Shown one piece after another: positions 40,301 through 49,399 of a DNA stretch of 64,000 nucleotides. The stretch comes from Channa striata (lineage: Eukaryota > Chordata > Actinopteri > Anabantiformes > Channidae), in contig CM065179.1 of assembly GCA_033026295.1 (NCBI GenBank), positions 124,001-188,000 on the forward strand, read 5' to 3'. The notes under the pieces are model-generated. The model saw only the letters and a program-made list of their open reading frames with translations, ran no database searches and was not told the DNA's origin. The number at the start of each line of letters is the position of its first letter. The first letter of the stretch is position 1. Made by a program: the position numbers and the translations under genes.

Positions 40301-42717
40301 GGTCTGGTGAATTTTGTTTCTAATAGCTACGATTTTGTTTGTGAAGAAAGTCATAAAGTCATTGCTGCATAGTGTTGAGGGAATACTAGTCTCAACTGAA
40401 CTATGGCTCTTAGTCAGCCTGGCATTCCCAATCCACGTGCCCAGTGCTAGAGGGGCTATATTGCAATTGAACAACATTTTTGAGTATAATAATGCAAAGC
40501 TGCAGAATCTCAAGAAACTGGAATCCACAAATGTTGCTCATTTTGTGTGACAAAAACTTATTTGAGTAAGTGTGTTTGATAATTTTTAGCAATTGTTCAA
40601 ATCTTCTCCACACTACTCTTTCGGCTTTTCCCATCAGGGGTCGCCACAGCGAATCATCCTTTTACACTTCACTCTATCCTGAGCATCTTCCTCTCTGACA
40701 CCAGCTTACCTCATGTCCTCTGTTAGAACATCCATATATCTCCTATTTGGTCGTCCTCTTGCCCTCCTGCCTGGCAGCTCCATCTCCAACATCCTTCTAC
40801 CAATATATTCACTACCCCTTCTCTGCACATGTCCAAACCATCTCAATCTGAGCTCTCTGACTTTGTTGCTAACGCAGGCAACGTGCGCTGTCCCTCTGAT
40901 GAACTCGTTCCTAATTCTGTCCAACTTTGTGACTCCTAAGGAGAACCTCAACATCTTCATCTCTGCTGCTTCCATCTCTGCCTCTTGTCTCTTTCTCACT
41001 GCTACGGTCTCTAGCCCATACTAAAATGCAGGTAAATAAAATAAACATTCACATTTGATAAAGGTCTAAAACCCCACCTTTATGTAAGCTTTGGTTCTCC
41101 AGCTCCAGGCTGTTGATGCGAGAAATTAGTTCCCCTTGATCAGCAGCGCTGCTGCTGCTGGTAGTGGTGGTGGTGTTGGTAGTGCTCTGCACAACAATGA
41201 CAAAGAGTGACAGAACATTTTAGAGAGAATTAGAACTTCCAACATACAAACCAAAAAATATGTACCTCCAATATACCAAGGACAGACCCCATTTGTACAA
41301 CACACACAGCCAACATCCATCTCACCAGCATCTTCAGCCAGAGTGGAAGCAGGACAAAAGCTGTAAATGGATTCTCAAAAATGTAAGCAGCTAATTAATT
41401 GGGGCCTGCAACATGCCACACAAGTGTAATCTAGAAACCTATTAAAGGCTTAAATCAATCAAACTCAAGCACAAATTTTATCAAAATTCATGGACAGCAT
41501 GACTGCACCAGAGGTGTTCCCGTGACACACGAGACTTGGCGCCACTTACAAGCTGGGACTGTTGGCACATGGAAGGTTGACCAGACCCTCTGTTACACAG
41601 TGTAGACTTCATCTGGGTGCACAGTGGGATTTTGGGGATGGCAACAGGAAAAAGTAGTCGAAAAGGAAGGGAATGAAGAACAAGACGATATGATGTACAA
41701 GCAAGAAAGGGTTGCTACTAAGATTGACTGAACAGCAAACAAAAAAGCAACCAAAGAATAACACAAAGTTGGGAGATCAAATAAGGAGGCCACACACCAC
41801 AAACAATACATTTCTGTAGAGTAAGATGTGCACTCCACACAGATATCAAGTTAAAGTGAAGAAGGATTATCCCACTATTCTTCATATGAACCACAAAATA
41901 TCAGCTAGATGGCTGAAACATGGTGTTACAACAGGACCGTGAACCCAAAGACACATCACAGCTGGCTCTGGAATTAATCAAACAGGCTAATTGTAAGCTT
42001 TTGAAGTTTTCTTTGCAAAGTTCTTAACCCTTTCAAAAACATTTTGACCCAGTTTAAAACTTAGATTTGTGTCAGGAAACCTATAAACTAAACTAAATTC
42101 TGGCAAGAAAAGCGATCAAATATCCTATTGGAATTCTGCTTCAATTCAACACACACACACCCTTATTGTGGACATTTTTAAGGAATAAGTAACAAATACA
42201 GAGGGGAATACGGCAGTAGACTGTGCAGTGATACTTACTCCTGCTAGTGATTTCTGAATGTTCTCCCGGGCTCGAGCGATGTCCTGCAGTATGCTGTTAG
42301 CACCAACATCCTAACAGAAAATGAACAAATGCAAAGACAATTTCAGGCGGGTTAATTTAAGTTAGAGACTCCTAACTTAAATTATTCTAGAAGCTAAACT
42401 AAAATTTCATAAAGTCAAAGTCAGATACTGCAGTATTTTTTAACCAAGCACCTCAATATAAAATTAAAAAGTTAAAGATTGAACCAACAATTATAATTTG
42501 ACATTTTTAGAGAATGCTGTTGTTGCGTCAAACAATGTAGCAATCATTTCACTTTATATAAACACACAAAGGAAAAACTTAGGCTCCAAGTTACCTTAGG
42601 TGCCACAGCTGATTGTGAGTGGCAATTCATGTGTTCATAAAAACGTCTCTCTGCTTCATCATAGCGAGGTTTGTCAAACCAGATCTTTTCCTGGGCCAAA
42701 AAGTCGACTCCACTCAT
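28388..42717 (-). CDS. EEF1D: Translation elongation factor 1 delta (eEF1B delta), short isoform
   Basis: Guanine-nucleotide exchange subunit of the eEF1 complex, recycling GDP on eEF1A in the cytosol. Seven coding exons on the minus strand: 42,717-42,595, 42,310-42,239, 41,186-41,078, 31,996-31,884, 31,772-31,575, 31,439-31,245 and 28,426-28,388; 849 nt, 282 residues, all junctions GT-AG and in phase. The human short form is 281 residues. The N-terminus MSGVDFLAQEKIWFDKPRYD carries the eEF1G-binding motif; residues about 80-120 form a leucine-zipper-like coiled coil (INSLELENQSLHKVVDNLRA); an acidic box DDDDDIDLFGSDDDEE precedes the catalytic GEF domain (LLDVKPWDDETDM, then VPVGYGIKKLQI, ending VQSVDVAAFNKI). 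Low-complexity Thr/Ser (STTNTTTTTSSSS) opens exon 3. The third coding intron (31,997-41,077) is filled with LINEs. Confidence 0.96.
29406..30125. mobile_element. Non-autonomous hAT-like DNA transposon remnant
   Basis: The left end starts tagggctgcacctaacgag and the right end is an imperfect inverted copy (cacccaacccctaa), the widely seen fish hAT end pattern (GGGCTGCAACTAACGA type) with AATCGATTA-like subterminal sequence at 30,094-30,104. The flanking octamers atacattc and aaatattc match at 6 of 8 positions, consistent with the 8 bp target duplication of hAT elements. No transposase is present. Confidence 0.55.
30147..30172. repeat. (AAC)n microsatellite
   Basis: Eight or so perfect CAA/AAC units directly after the hAT-like element. 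Confidence 0.9.
32170..33094 (+). mobile_element. L2 LINE fragment B (endonuclease end to RT fingers)
   Basis: Plus-strand match to the 34,990-35,910 part of the neighbouring full copy: VDYLTDNYAAS near 32,255-32,290, the Lys/Arg-rich linker, MTFFTNKIVAIRNKIHKTL near 32,630-32,690, KPKAYEVAVIKPLLKKPSLD near 32,900-32,960 and ANYRPMSNLPFISKILENVV near 32,972-33,030, ending at FEDFQ. It has private frameshifts and a scrambled stretch near 32,855-32,900. It breaks off inside the RT and is followed by a piece of L2 3' UTR-like sequence. Confidence 0.85.
33096..33160 (+). mobile_element. L2 3'-UTR-like segment between copies B and C
   Basis: The stretch from tgtgcttctctctctctctg to 'gtgtgtcttccag' closely matches the 3' UTR of this L2 family at 37,860-37,920 and 47,764-47,815, although here it lies upstream of ORF1 of copy C. 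It is either the residual end of copy B after loss of its RT-coding middle or a shared part of this subfamily's 5' UTR. Confidence 0.6.
33163..37667 (+). mobile_element. L2-clade LINE copy C, nearly full length (ORF1 esterase, endonuclease, RT, 3' tail)
   Basis: ORF1 (about 33,210-34,052, one frameshift) begins with a coiled coil (EVIAALEARISELEARL), then an SGNH-esterase-like domain with TLVIGDSIVRNV at about 33,572 (GDS box), HAGTNDARRK at about 33,716 (GxND box) and DGIHPTLDGA at about 33,971 (DxxH box). ORF2 endonuclease: LLNIRSLSSKS near 34,285, VIVGDFNIHVDAD at about 34,695, LSDHFLITFEF at about 34,891. RT: DLSAAFDTIDH at about 36,027, IPQGSVLGPILF, then YADD at 36,294-36,305 in the -1 frame, followed by the C-terminal part to about 37,125. 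The 3' UTR ends in the typical L2 tail ctatataaataaagttgaat (37,639-37,658). A stop near 34,400 and shifts at about 35,160 and 35,775 make it inactive. Confidence 0.9.
37668..38184 (+). mobile_element. L2 3' UTR fragment D in tandem with copy C
   Basis: Starts with cagctactggtcctaccaac directly after the tail of copy C and repeats the L2 3' UTR, with a second, complete 3' end from about 37,860 closing in 'caataaagttgaagtgaatt' at 38,163-38,182. A 5'-truncated insertion into, or next to, the tail of copy C is the simplest reading. Confidence 0.8.
38533..40422 (-). mobile_element. L2 LINE copy E, inverted relative to copy C
   Basis: Minus strand. The tail (tattcatatagcgccaattt on plus) is at 38,551-38,570; the RT C-terminal part SRTAFFHRRNIAKIRSILSQ lies near 39,400-39,470, YADD near 39,747-39,758, motif A LLDLSAAFDTIDHRILLQRL near 39,960-40,020, and the linker MTFFTNKIVAIRNKIHQTL near 40,300-40,350. 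It shares two deletions and an insertion with copy A at 23.9 kb (see findings) but has its own deletions around 40,148 and 39,040. Together with copies C and D it forms a tail-to-tail inverted pair with a 350 bp spacer. Confidence 0.88.
40605..41025 (-). mobile_element. RTE-type LINE 3' end
   Basis: A minus-strand frame of about 97 codons reads MRKRQEAEMEAAEMKMLRFS, then RIRNEFIRGTAHV, RLRWFGHVQRRGSEYIGRR and GRRARGRPNRRYMDVLTEDM, the C-terminal end of RTE-like LINE proteins common in fish. The downstream plus-strand text tcccatcaggggtcgccaca is the matching 3' UTR motif. It ends about 50 bp from the EEF1D exon at 41,078 and lies in the gene's sense orientation. The exact family (possibly Expander) is not established. 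Confidence 0.65.
41187..42238 (-). other. EEF1D second coding intron
   Basis: About 1 kb between two coding exons. No recognised repeat; a short (CA)n lies near 42,150. Confidence 0.85.
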
Positions 42718-43213
42718 GTTGCTACAGAGAAAGGAGTGAAGGAGGACAAGAGAGACACGTAAGAAGACAACACAGGAACTCCAGGAAAGGGTTAAGAAGT
42801 ACGTGTTCTAATGGATAACCACTAAAGTTATACTTCAATACCTGAAATGTATCTACATTCACATTGTGAGATTTATTAGTTCTAAATTTTTAATTCTACA
42901 TTTCTAAAATTGTTACTGTGCATGTTATCTGCTCTCCCCACATTAAAACCCACACCCACCCACAATCCCACACAATAAAATTTTCAAAATTAGAAAGTTA
43001 GCGAAACAATGACAACATCTGGTAAAAATTAAAGAGACCACGAGGAATAAGGAATGTTGAACCAAAACAAATGCAAAAACAAGATGAACAAGGAAAAGGA
43101 AAAAACAAGACGGTGAAAAAATCATGTGATGGCATAAATTAATATACAAGATGAAAGGAAACATCTGGAGCTGCTCCCTTCTCCCACTTTGGGCTGTCCC
43201 AATACTATCATAC

Positions 43214-44495
43214 TTGTCCCTTAGATGGGTGTTGGAGGCAACCGATGAGGCATCTGCTTCCAGCTTCTCAGCCTTCTTCACCATGACTGCTTTATGCCCA
43301 CTGCAGTCATGGAAATGACTCTCCGCAGCATTGTACCGCCACTTGTCCAACCACACCCGCTCACTGCCTGCGTGAAGGAAGTAGCAGACTCCTGCTGCTG
43401 ATACTTCTTCCTTATCAGGAACCTCAGCTGGTTCTTCCTCTTCTTGGATCGGGTGCAAAGCATGAAAATTTTCTGTTTTACCCTGATGGACCACTGTTAC
43501 CATCTCCTCCTCCCCTTCTTCTCCCTCCTCCTCCTCCTCCTCTACCAGGCTTTGAGGATGCTCATTAGATATGGAGGTGGAGGCACAGCTGGATCGCTTC
43601 GAGGAGCTGTTGCTGTACAGATTCTGGTAGAAGGCTGCTTCAGCACGGTCATACAATGGCTTCTCCAGCCACACATCCCTAAGCAGTTCCACTGGGACAT
43701 GAGGGAGTCCGTTAATTGATTGTCGATTAGTTGGTGTAACAGCTGCTTGTTGGATATTCGGTGTTGCAGGAGTGGGGGCTAAAGACTGATATCCTTCATC
43801 AGGTGTTCTGGGTGCGATGGAGCGGTTAGGCAGGGACGGAAGGTCCAGAGAGTTTGGAATAGACGGCTGTGCAGATACTTCAACAAAGCGGCTTTCTGCT
43901 TGATCGAAGGACGACTTGTTTACCCACACTGCCTGTACCACATGGTGACAAGCCACCTGATCACCATGGTGGCAGGTCAGTCCTGAGGAAGTTGGAGCCT
44001 CAGGGGGAGGTGAGTTTGACTGTTTCTGCGAGGCAGGAGATGAGCGGTTTGGGTTTGTGACCCCATTAGAGGAGCTGACCAACCAGCATTGGTAGAGGCT
44101 CTCGGCTCGTTCATAAATGCTGTGTTCAAACCACACATTAGCACATTCTGCTTGTAGGCCAGTGAGAACATCACGAGTGTCAGACGGCTGACTGGTCTTT
44201 TTTTTTGAGTGCTCCTCATTCTTGATTTTACTGTCGACCGTTCCCTCTGAGCGACTCTCGGCGTTAGAGGAACGTTTCTTACGACGGCGGCTTTTTCCGC
44301 TGCGCTTTACATCACCATTTAAGCTGCCGCTCTCTGGGGATGATGAGGCAGCATCTCCATTTCTCTGCCCTGATTCAGTCTTGTTTCTACAGCCAAGTGT
44401 GGTTTGGCAGACTGGTCCACTTCACAGTGACTGGGAGGCTGAGCATGCTCTGAATCATCTACTGCAGAGCAGTGGGTGATCTTCTTCGACATCAT
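43214..44495 (-). CDS. EEF1D: EEF1D large exon specific to the long isoform (eEF1BdeltaL)
   Basis: Minus-strand exon from ATGATG at 44,495 to a donor at 43,214/43,213 (GACAA/GTATGA). Joining it to the acceptor at 42,721 keeps phase and runs into the canonical start (RDNNMSGVDF), so it extends EEF1D at its N-terminus by about 425 residues, like the roughly 360-residue mammalian long-form exon, whose product acts as a heat-shock-responsive nuclear regulator. It holds a basic nuclear-localisation-like run (KRSGKSRRRKKRSS near 44,265-44,310), four degenerate copies of the eEF1D N-terminal motif (VWFEHSIYERAES, VWVNKSSFDQAES, VWLEKPLYDRAEA, VWLDKWRYNAAES), HHGDQVACHHVVQAVWVNKS as in the human protein, and an acidic Glu tract. 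The start ATG and the repeat-bearing frame disagree: one indel between 44,421 and 44,321 is needed. Confidence 0.85.
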
Positions 44496-46794
44496 CTTTG
44501 ATATGTTGCAGGAAAAAAAAAAAAAGAATAACAGGCACAGGCTTTTGGGTTAGAGACACAGGAATTTTTAAAGACACAAAAGGACTAATCTCCAGTTACT
44601 TCAGAAAGTAATCAGACACCTTTAATTTTTGCACATATGTGAAAGTTTAAATTGAAAAAACTGCCATCAGTCTACACCCAATAAAACATGCTTTTGCAAA
44701 GTAAAAAAAAAATAAAGTAACAAAAAAAAAGATTTTTTTTTATTTAAAGTGGATTTCATATAACCACTCACATTCCACAAATTGGATTGATTGAGAATAC
44801 AAGGGAGAGTGCTGGTGATTTCAAACTCAATTATATTTTACAAACACTGATGACACTGTGGTCCCAGGAACATGTAAGAGTTTTTGCTTGGTTTTACACC
44901 CTTTTACGGATATATGACAAAGTTACTGAATAGTTTAACACTGTCTAAATTTACATGCACTTAAGTAACCAGGTTCCTCAGAAATCAGCTTTGTCTGGTG
45001 ATTAGGGAACACTGTTTACTTACAGTTAACACACCTAGTTATGGCGGGGGGGGCACACAGCTGATCTAGAACAGGAATTTAAAAACTCTACAAAGCACTT
45101 TGTGTTGATTAAATTTTATGTCTGACATCACACAAACAATGGTGCATTAAAACCAAACAGCATTGTCCTGTAAATGATCTCTCCTTTCACTCCTTTCACA
45201 TAAAGCCTTTTAAAAACCTTGTTGCATGCATACATGGCAAAGCAATCAGTGTTCCCTGACAGAGATCTACCTGGAGAATGCTCTACCCTGATTACCGAAA
45301 TCAGCTTTATGGTTTACAAAACAGTAAGAGAGAAACGGCTTTCCCAAGAAAACTGACTGTGACCTGGTTAATTAAGTCCACATAAATGTACTGACTGAAC
45401 ACTGTCAAAAAGTCTCCAAGCATTAATTTCTGCCAGTGTGGTTTACTACATATTATTACTACATGTAGAAGTTTAGTTGATTTTTACTTAATCAATATGG
45501 ATTATAAAGTGTAGACTGCTTGCAAAAATGGCAAAACTGTCCAATACCAAAACACAATGTACTACTTTCTGAAGCCTTGTTATTATTCAGCACAAGCAAA
45601 TCTATGTTTGATATTTATTGTATTGCATTGTACAGCAAAACCAAGCTTACAAGTCAGTCCCGGAGAAAAGCACAAAGCATGCAGAAAATAAAACAAAACT
45701 CATACAGGAAAAGTCACATGTTTAATGTATGAAATGTGTTTATTTGTCAAGAGGTGACGCTGAATTGCTCTTACTAAAGCCATGTCTTACAAATCTAACG
45801 TGATCATAAAGAAGAAAAAAAATACTATCCTGGCCTCTTTTAAACTTTACAACAGCAGATTAGGTTTATGTTGCAATAACAAATATCAAACATATTTAAA
45901 GTGGATTCCAGTATAGTAATGTATTTAACGTTATCTTCTGTCCTTAGAATTTTTCATTTAATATCCACAATATACTCCTATGCTCTGTGAAGTATCAAGA
46001 CTTTACAACTAATATAGCATGCATTCCACAACTTCCTCCACCAGAGACTATAGAAAAGGTTTTCACATAACTATTGTGAAAATTTCTCAGTATTGAGTTA
46101 CTTGTAAACCTTAGAAATTAATTAATCTTGACAAAATGACACATGCAAGGATGCAAAGAAAGGAAGTGCTGTGACAAATGGAAAGCAATATAAAAAACAC
46201 ATTAAAAACCATGCTAATATAAATAGATGATAGAACAGCATATGCTCATGCATGCAAACTCAATAATTTCATAGGCACTGAGCTATTCCATGCTACACAC
46301 AAAAAAGTGCAAGCTATACTGTATGTAACAAAACAGTAGATGCATTTCCTTGATGTTTCATCATGTGGACGTGATTACGATAAATCCAAAAGTAACAGAC
46401 TACTGAAATTTATTAAGGCAAATTTTTTTTCAGTGATTTTTTGCTATTGGTTTGAAACGCATATTTAGGTTCTTAACTCACCTTGCTTTGTAAAAACATT
46501 GAGGTCAAACTAGTCTCAAAATCAAAAGCTCAATAGTTCTTTTCATCCAGTTAACCGCAAGCCATTGGAAAAATAAAATTAAGAATCACAAACTTGCAAA
46601 ACCAACCAAATTGATACAGGGGAACAAGAATAGTATGTAAAAAAGGCAGCAAAACTCAATCAATCAGGGTACATGTCAATATTATAAAGAGTACTTACTT
46701 GTCACAGTCTGAATGTCAGATGAAAGAAAGGAAACTACGTGTTAAGATTTTTTTTTTTACAAGACCTTAATATTTGGTACTTTTATATACACAC

Positions 46795-47640
46795 ACAGCT
46801 CAGAAAAAGTTTGGAAACACCTACACATTTTTGTATTTCTATTATCTTTGGTTGGTGCCATTTAATCAAATGGTTGTGAATGGATAGCAAAGCAAACACA
46901 AACAATTAATAATTGATTTTAAGCATATTTGAGCCCAGAATAATGATAATGGTAGTAATGCATGTTAAACTTTCAACAAAACAGACTAAAAAAAATTTCT
47001 GGCATTCTCCTGATTCGTTGCAGATATTCAGGTTTGATTTCGTACCAGGCCTTCTGCAGAAAGTCCCAGAGGCCTGCTGTGTTGGTCGGGCGCTGTTCAA
47101 TTCAATTCATTAATATAGCGCCAATTTACAACAAAGTCATCTCAAGGCACTTTATTTAATAAAGTCAAGAGACATTAAAAATATGTTCCTGACATCTTGG
47201 GTCCAACTTCTCCCACACCAGCTCAATGGGGCTCAGATCTTTTGCCAAGCCATACGTTTTTTTTTTTTTTTTACAGCTAATTTATTCTTCAGATAATTCT
47301 TACACAACCAGGAAGAATGCTTATGGTCACTGCCTCACTGCAAAATATGTATTCCCTATCAGTCACTGGCCAGAGGAAATATAACTCTTCAGTATGCAGT
47401 GGTATCATGCTGATTGTGCCTTCCACGCGATCCAGATAATCTCCTCTATCTTAAATATCTGCAGATCACCATGTTTCCACCTCCAGGATTCAAAGATGCC
47501 GTTAGGTAGGCATCTATCATCAGCTCTACATTTGACACACGTTCTTCGCTTAGATTCAAACACCTAAAACTTTGACCCATCTTAAGACTTTGTTCCCGTC
47601 TCACTCACTCAACCTTTTCTTATGATTTTTCCTACCTTAG
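46795..47640 (-). mobile_element. Tc1/mariner-like transposon remnant
   Basis: The minus strand encodes the C-terminal part of a Tc1-type transposase: SPIELVWEKLDPRCQEH (about 47,188-47,238; normally DLNPIELVWxxLD) and then RPTNTAGLWDFLQKAWYEIK plus PEYLQRIRRMPE (about 46,998-47,095). The two pieces are separated by a short L2 tail. The terminus at 46,799-46,830 (gctcagaaaaagtttggaaa) is a typical Tc1 end. The N-terminal half is degenerate or missing. Confidence 0.75.
47097..47172 (-). mobile_element. L2 3' tail (fragment F) inside the Tc1 transposase
   Basis: About 75 bp on the minus strand: the end of the L2 3' UTR with aaattggcgctatattaatg and the closing gaattgaattg. It is a severely 5'-truncated retroinsertion lying between two adjoining pieces of the transposase reading frame. 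Confidence 0.8.
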
Positions 47641-47726
47641 TAGGGGGTTTTATTTTGGCAGCTCTCCTGACCTCATGCTCCTACGTACAGTGTCTGTGCA
47701 CACTGGTTTCGCTCTTGATTTACTCA

Positions 47727-48047
47727 AAGATAAAATTAACTTTGTGTCTTCTTTCTCCCGTAGTTGTGCTTCTCCCTCTCTCTGTCCCCAGCTTCGGAGC
47801 TGTGTGTCTTCCAGTGAGGAGCTACTGGTCCTACCAACCTGCCCAATGTTTCCCACTCACCCCAGCCGGTCAAGGCAGATGGCCACAAACCCTGAGCCTG
47901 GTTCTGCTGGAGGTTTCTTCCGTTAAAGGGAGTTTTTCCTCTCCACTGTTGCCTATAGCTGCTCAAGGAGGATTTTCTCTACAGACTTTATTATGTAAAG
48001 TGCCTAGAGATGACTGTGTTGTAAATGGCACTTTATAAATAAACTTG
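47727..48047 (+). mobile_element. L2 3' end (fragment G)
   Basis: Plus strand; starts with ttgtgtcttctttctcccgt and follows the L2 3' UTR to taaataaacttgaac at 48,035-48,049, with a few private deletions. It is inverted relative to fragment F 550 bp away. Confidence 0.8.
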
Positions 48048-48550
48048 AACTATTGTGTACACCTTTTAAAGAAAACTTTAATTTATTGTCTACATCTCTT
48101 AGAATACCTTCCATTCTACCCCCAAAAAAAACAAAAAAACCTAAAATTTAAAAAAAGACTGATGAGTTGCTAATCAAAGCTGTTTTTGGTTGGTTATTTT
48201 TATTCTAATTTACAGTTAAACATCTCTATGAATATAGAGGAGGGGGAAAATAACAATTCATTTTTGGTTTACTGAATAGAACATATTTTAACCCTGGGTG
48301 GGCATGATCAATTTCTGAACATTTGTTGAAATATTTAATTGATATTGATAGGTTGAATGCCATGGAGTTTTCAGCCAATTAGTGCTAGAAGTACAATAAT
48401 GTGTAAATATAAGGTATCCAGGTATTGCCAAATGTTTTCCAGGCAGTCAGTGTATGTTGTATGAATGAATTCAAATTCCCATTTAATCAATCGTTAGAAA
48501 CAGCCACATATTGCAGCAGGGGGAAAAAATAACATGAGTAGTTTCTTGTG

Positions 48551-48660
48551 TACAGTAGCAGTCAAAATTTGGGCACTCATTTTAGTCTTTATCTTACTTT
48601 CTACATTCATACTGTAACGATCAAAACTATGAAATATGAAATGAAACATGTTGCCGTTTC
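48551..48660. mobile_element. Tc1/mariner terminus fragment
   Basis: The text tacagtagcagtcaaaattt followed by gggcactcat resembles the common fish Tc1-type end (cagtcaaaagtttggacaca) and is followed by the associated 'atcaaaactatgaaat' motif. Only about 100 bp is recognisable. Confidence 0.5.
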
Positions 48661-49237
48661 TTCAACCAGCATCATAAGGTGGCCACTCGGTTTGCTTTGG
48701 GTTGAAAAGAGCTTGTCAGCTACTTTCCCTTTAGCCTCTTCCCTGTTGGACCTTTGTCCAACATTTTGACAGGCACGTCAAAGACTGAATATTTATCCAG
48801 CTTGAATCACATCCAACATTATAACACAAAGACAGTGAATGAACAAAAACAGAACACTTTCGCTAAAGGTCACCAATGATTCAAGCAGCTGAGCTGGTTG
48901 AATCATCATTACCGTGTTCACGGCTGACTTGGCAAGGACGGCTGTTGTTGGCATTCAGTTAGCATTTTAATGAACGCCAAACAACGTTGGTTAATGTAAA
49001 CCATAACCAATAAATCTTTTTTCAATTGTCTTTCATTCTGATTCTTTTAGACTATGTCACAGGCGGTGAGTGTCCGCCCGGTAGCATTAGCGTGCAGCTA
49101 GCAGTGTGCTAACGTCAGCTAACACGACTCCCCGCGGTCTGGGAAGGATTCGTTTCTCAAAATAGCGTTTACAGTGAATCTCTGAAAGCCTCCTCATACG
49201 GAAACCAGGAATGTCAGGGAGCATCGACGTAACTTAC

Positions 49238-49329
49238 GGTTGTATTTGTCTGTCCTGTCGGTGTAGCAGCAGGCCGCTGGGAGAAACGCGTGTTCCTCAG
49301 CCGTGTGTGCAAACGGGAAGAGGAGGAAG
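49238..49329 (-). promoter_or_regulatory. EEF1D 5' untranslated exon and promoter-proximal region
   Basis: A CpG-rich block (about 49,050-49,400) upstream of EEF1D with a strong minus-strand donor, AACC/GTAAGT, at 49,238/49,237. A 15 nt pyrimidine tract starting with C (CTTCCTCCTCTTCCC on the minus strand, 49,329-49,315) resembles a 5' TOP start, expected for translation-factor mRNAs. The splice partner would be either the canonical start exon (42,721) or the long-isoform exon. Confidence 0.6.
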
Positions 49330-49399
49330 CAGGGAGCCCCGAGGACGCGGAGGTCTTCAGGAAGGGGAGGGCGGAGCGTTGGTGGCCGGTGTTCAGCCT

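Larger units (their letters stand above)
31997..41077 (-). other. EEF1D third coding intron, packed with LINEs
   Basis: A 9.1 kb intron between the exon coding for the end of the coiled coil (31,884-31,996) and the Thr/Ser-rich exon (41,078-41,186). About 8 kb of it is L2 sequence in two orientations plus an RTE-type tail, which explains its length. Confidence 0.9.
44496..49237 (-). other. EEF1D 5' intron
   Basis: About 4.7 kb between the promoter exon and the long-isoform exon. It contains a Tc1-like transposon interrupted by an L2 tail, a second L2 end and a Tc1-type terminus. Minus-strand donor-like sites at about 46,478 (AAGCAAG/GTGAGT) and 46,697 (GACAA/GTAAGT) could mark alternative 5' exons; I cannot confirm them. 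Confidence 0.65.

Noticed and set aside
43444..43719. 91-codon plus-strand frame
   Set aside because: Antisense of the acidic tract in the long EEF1D exon.
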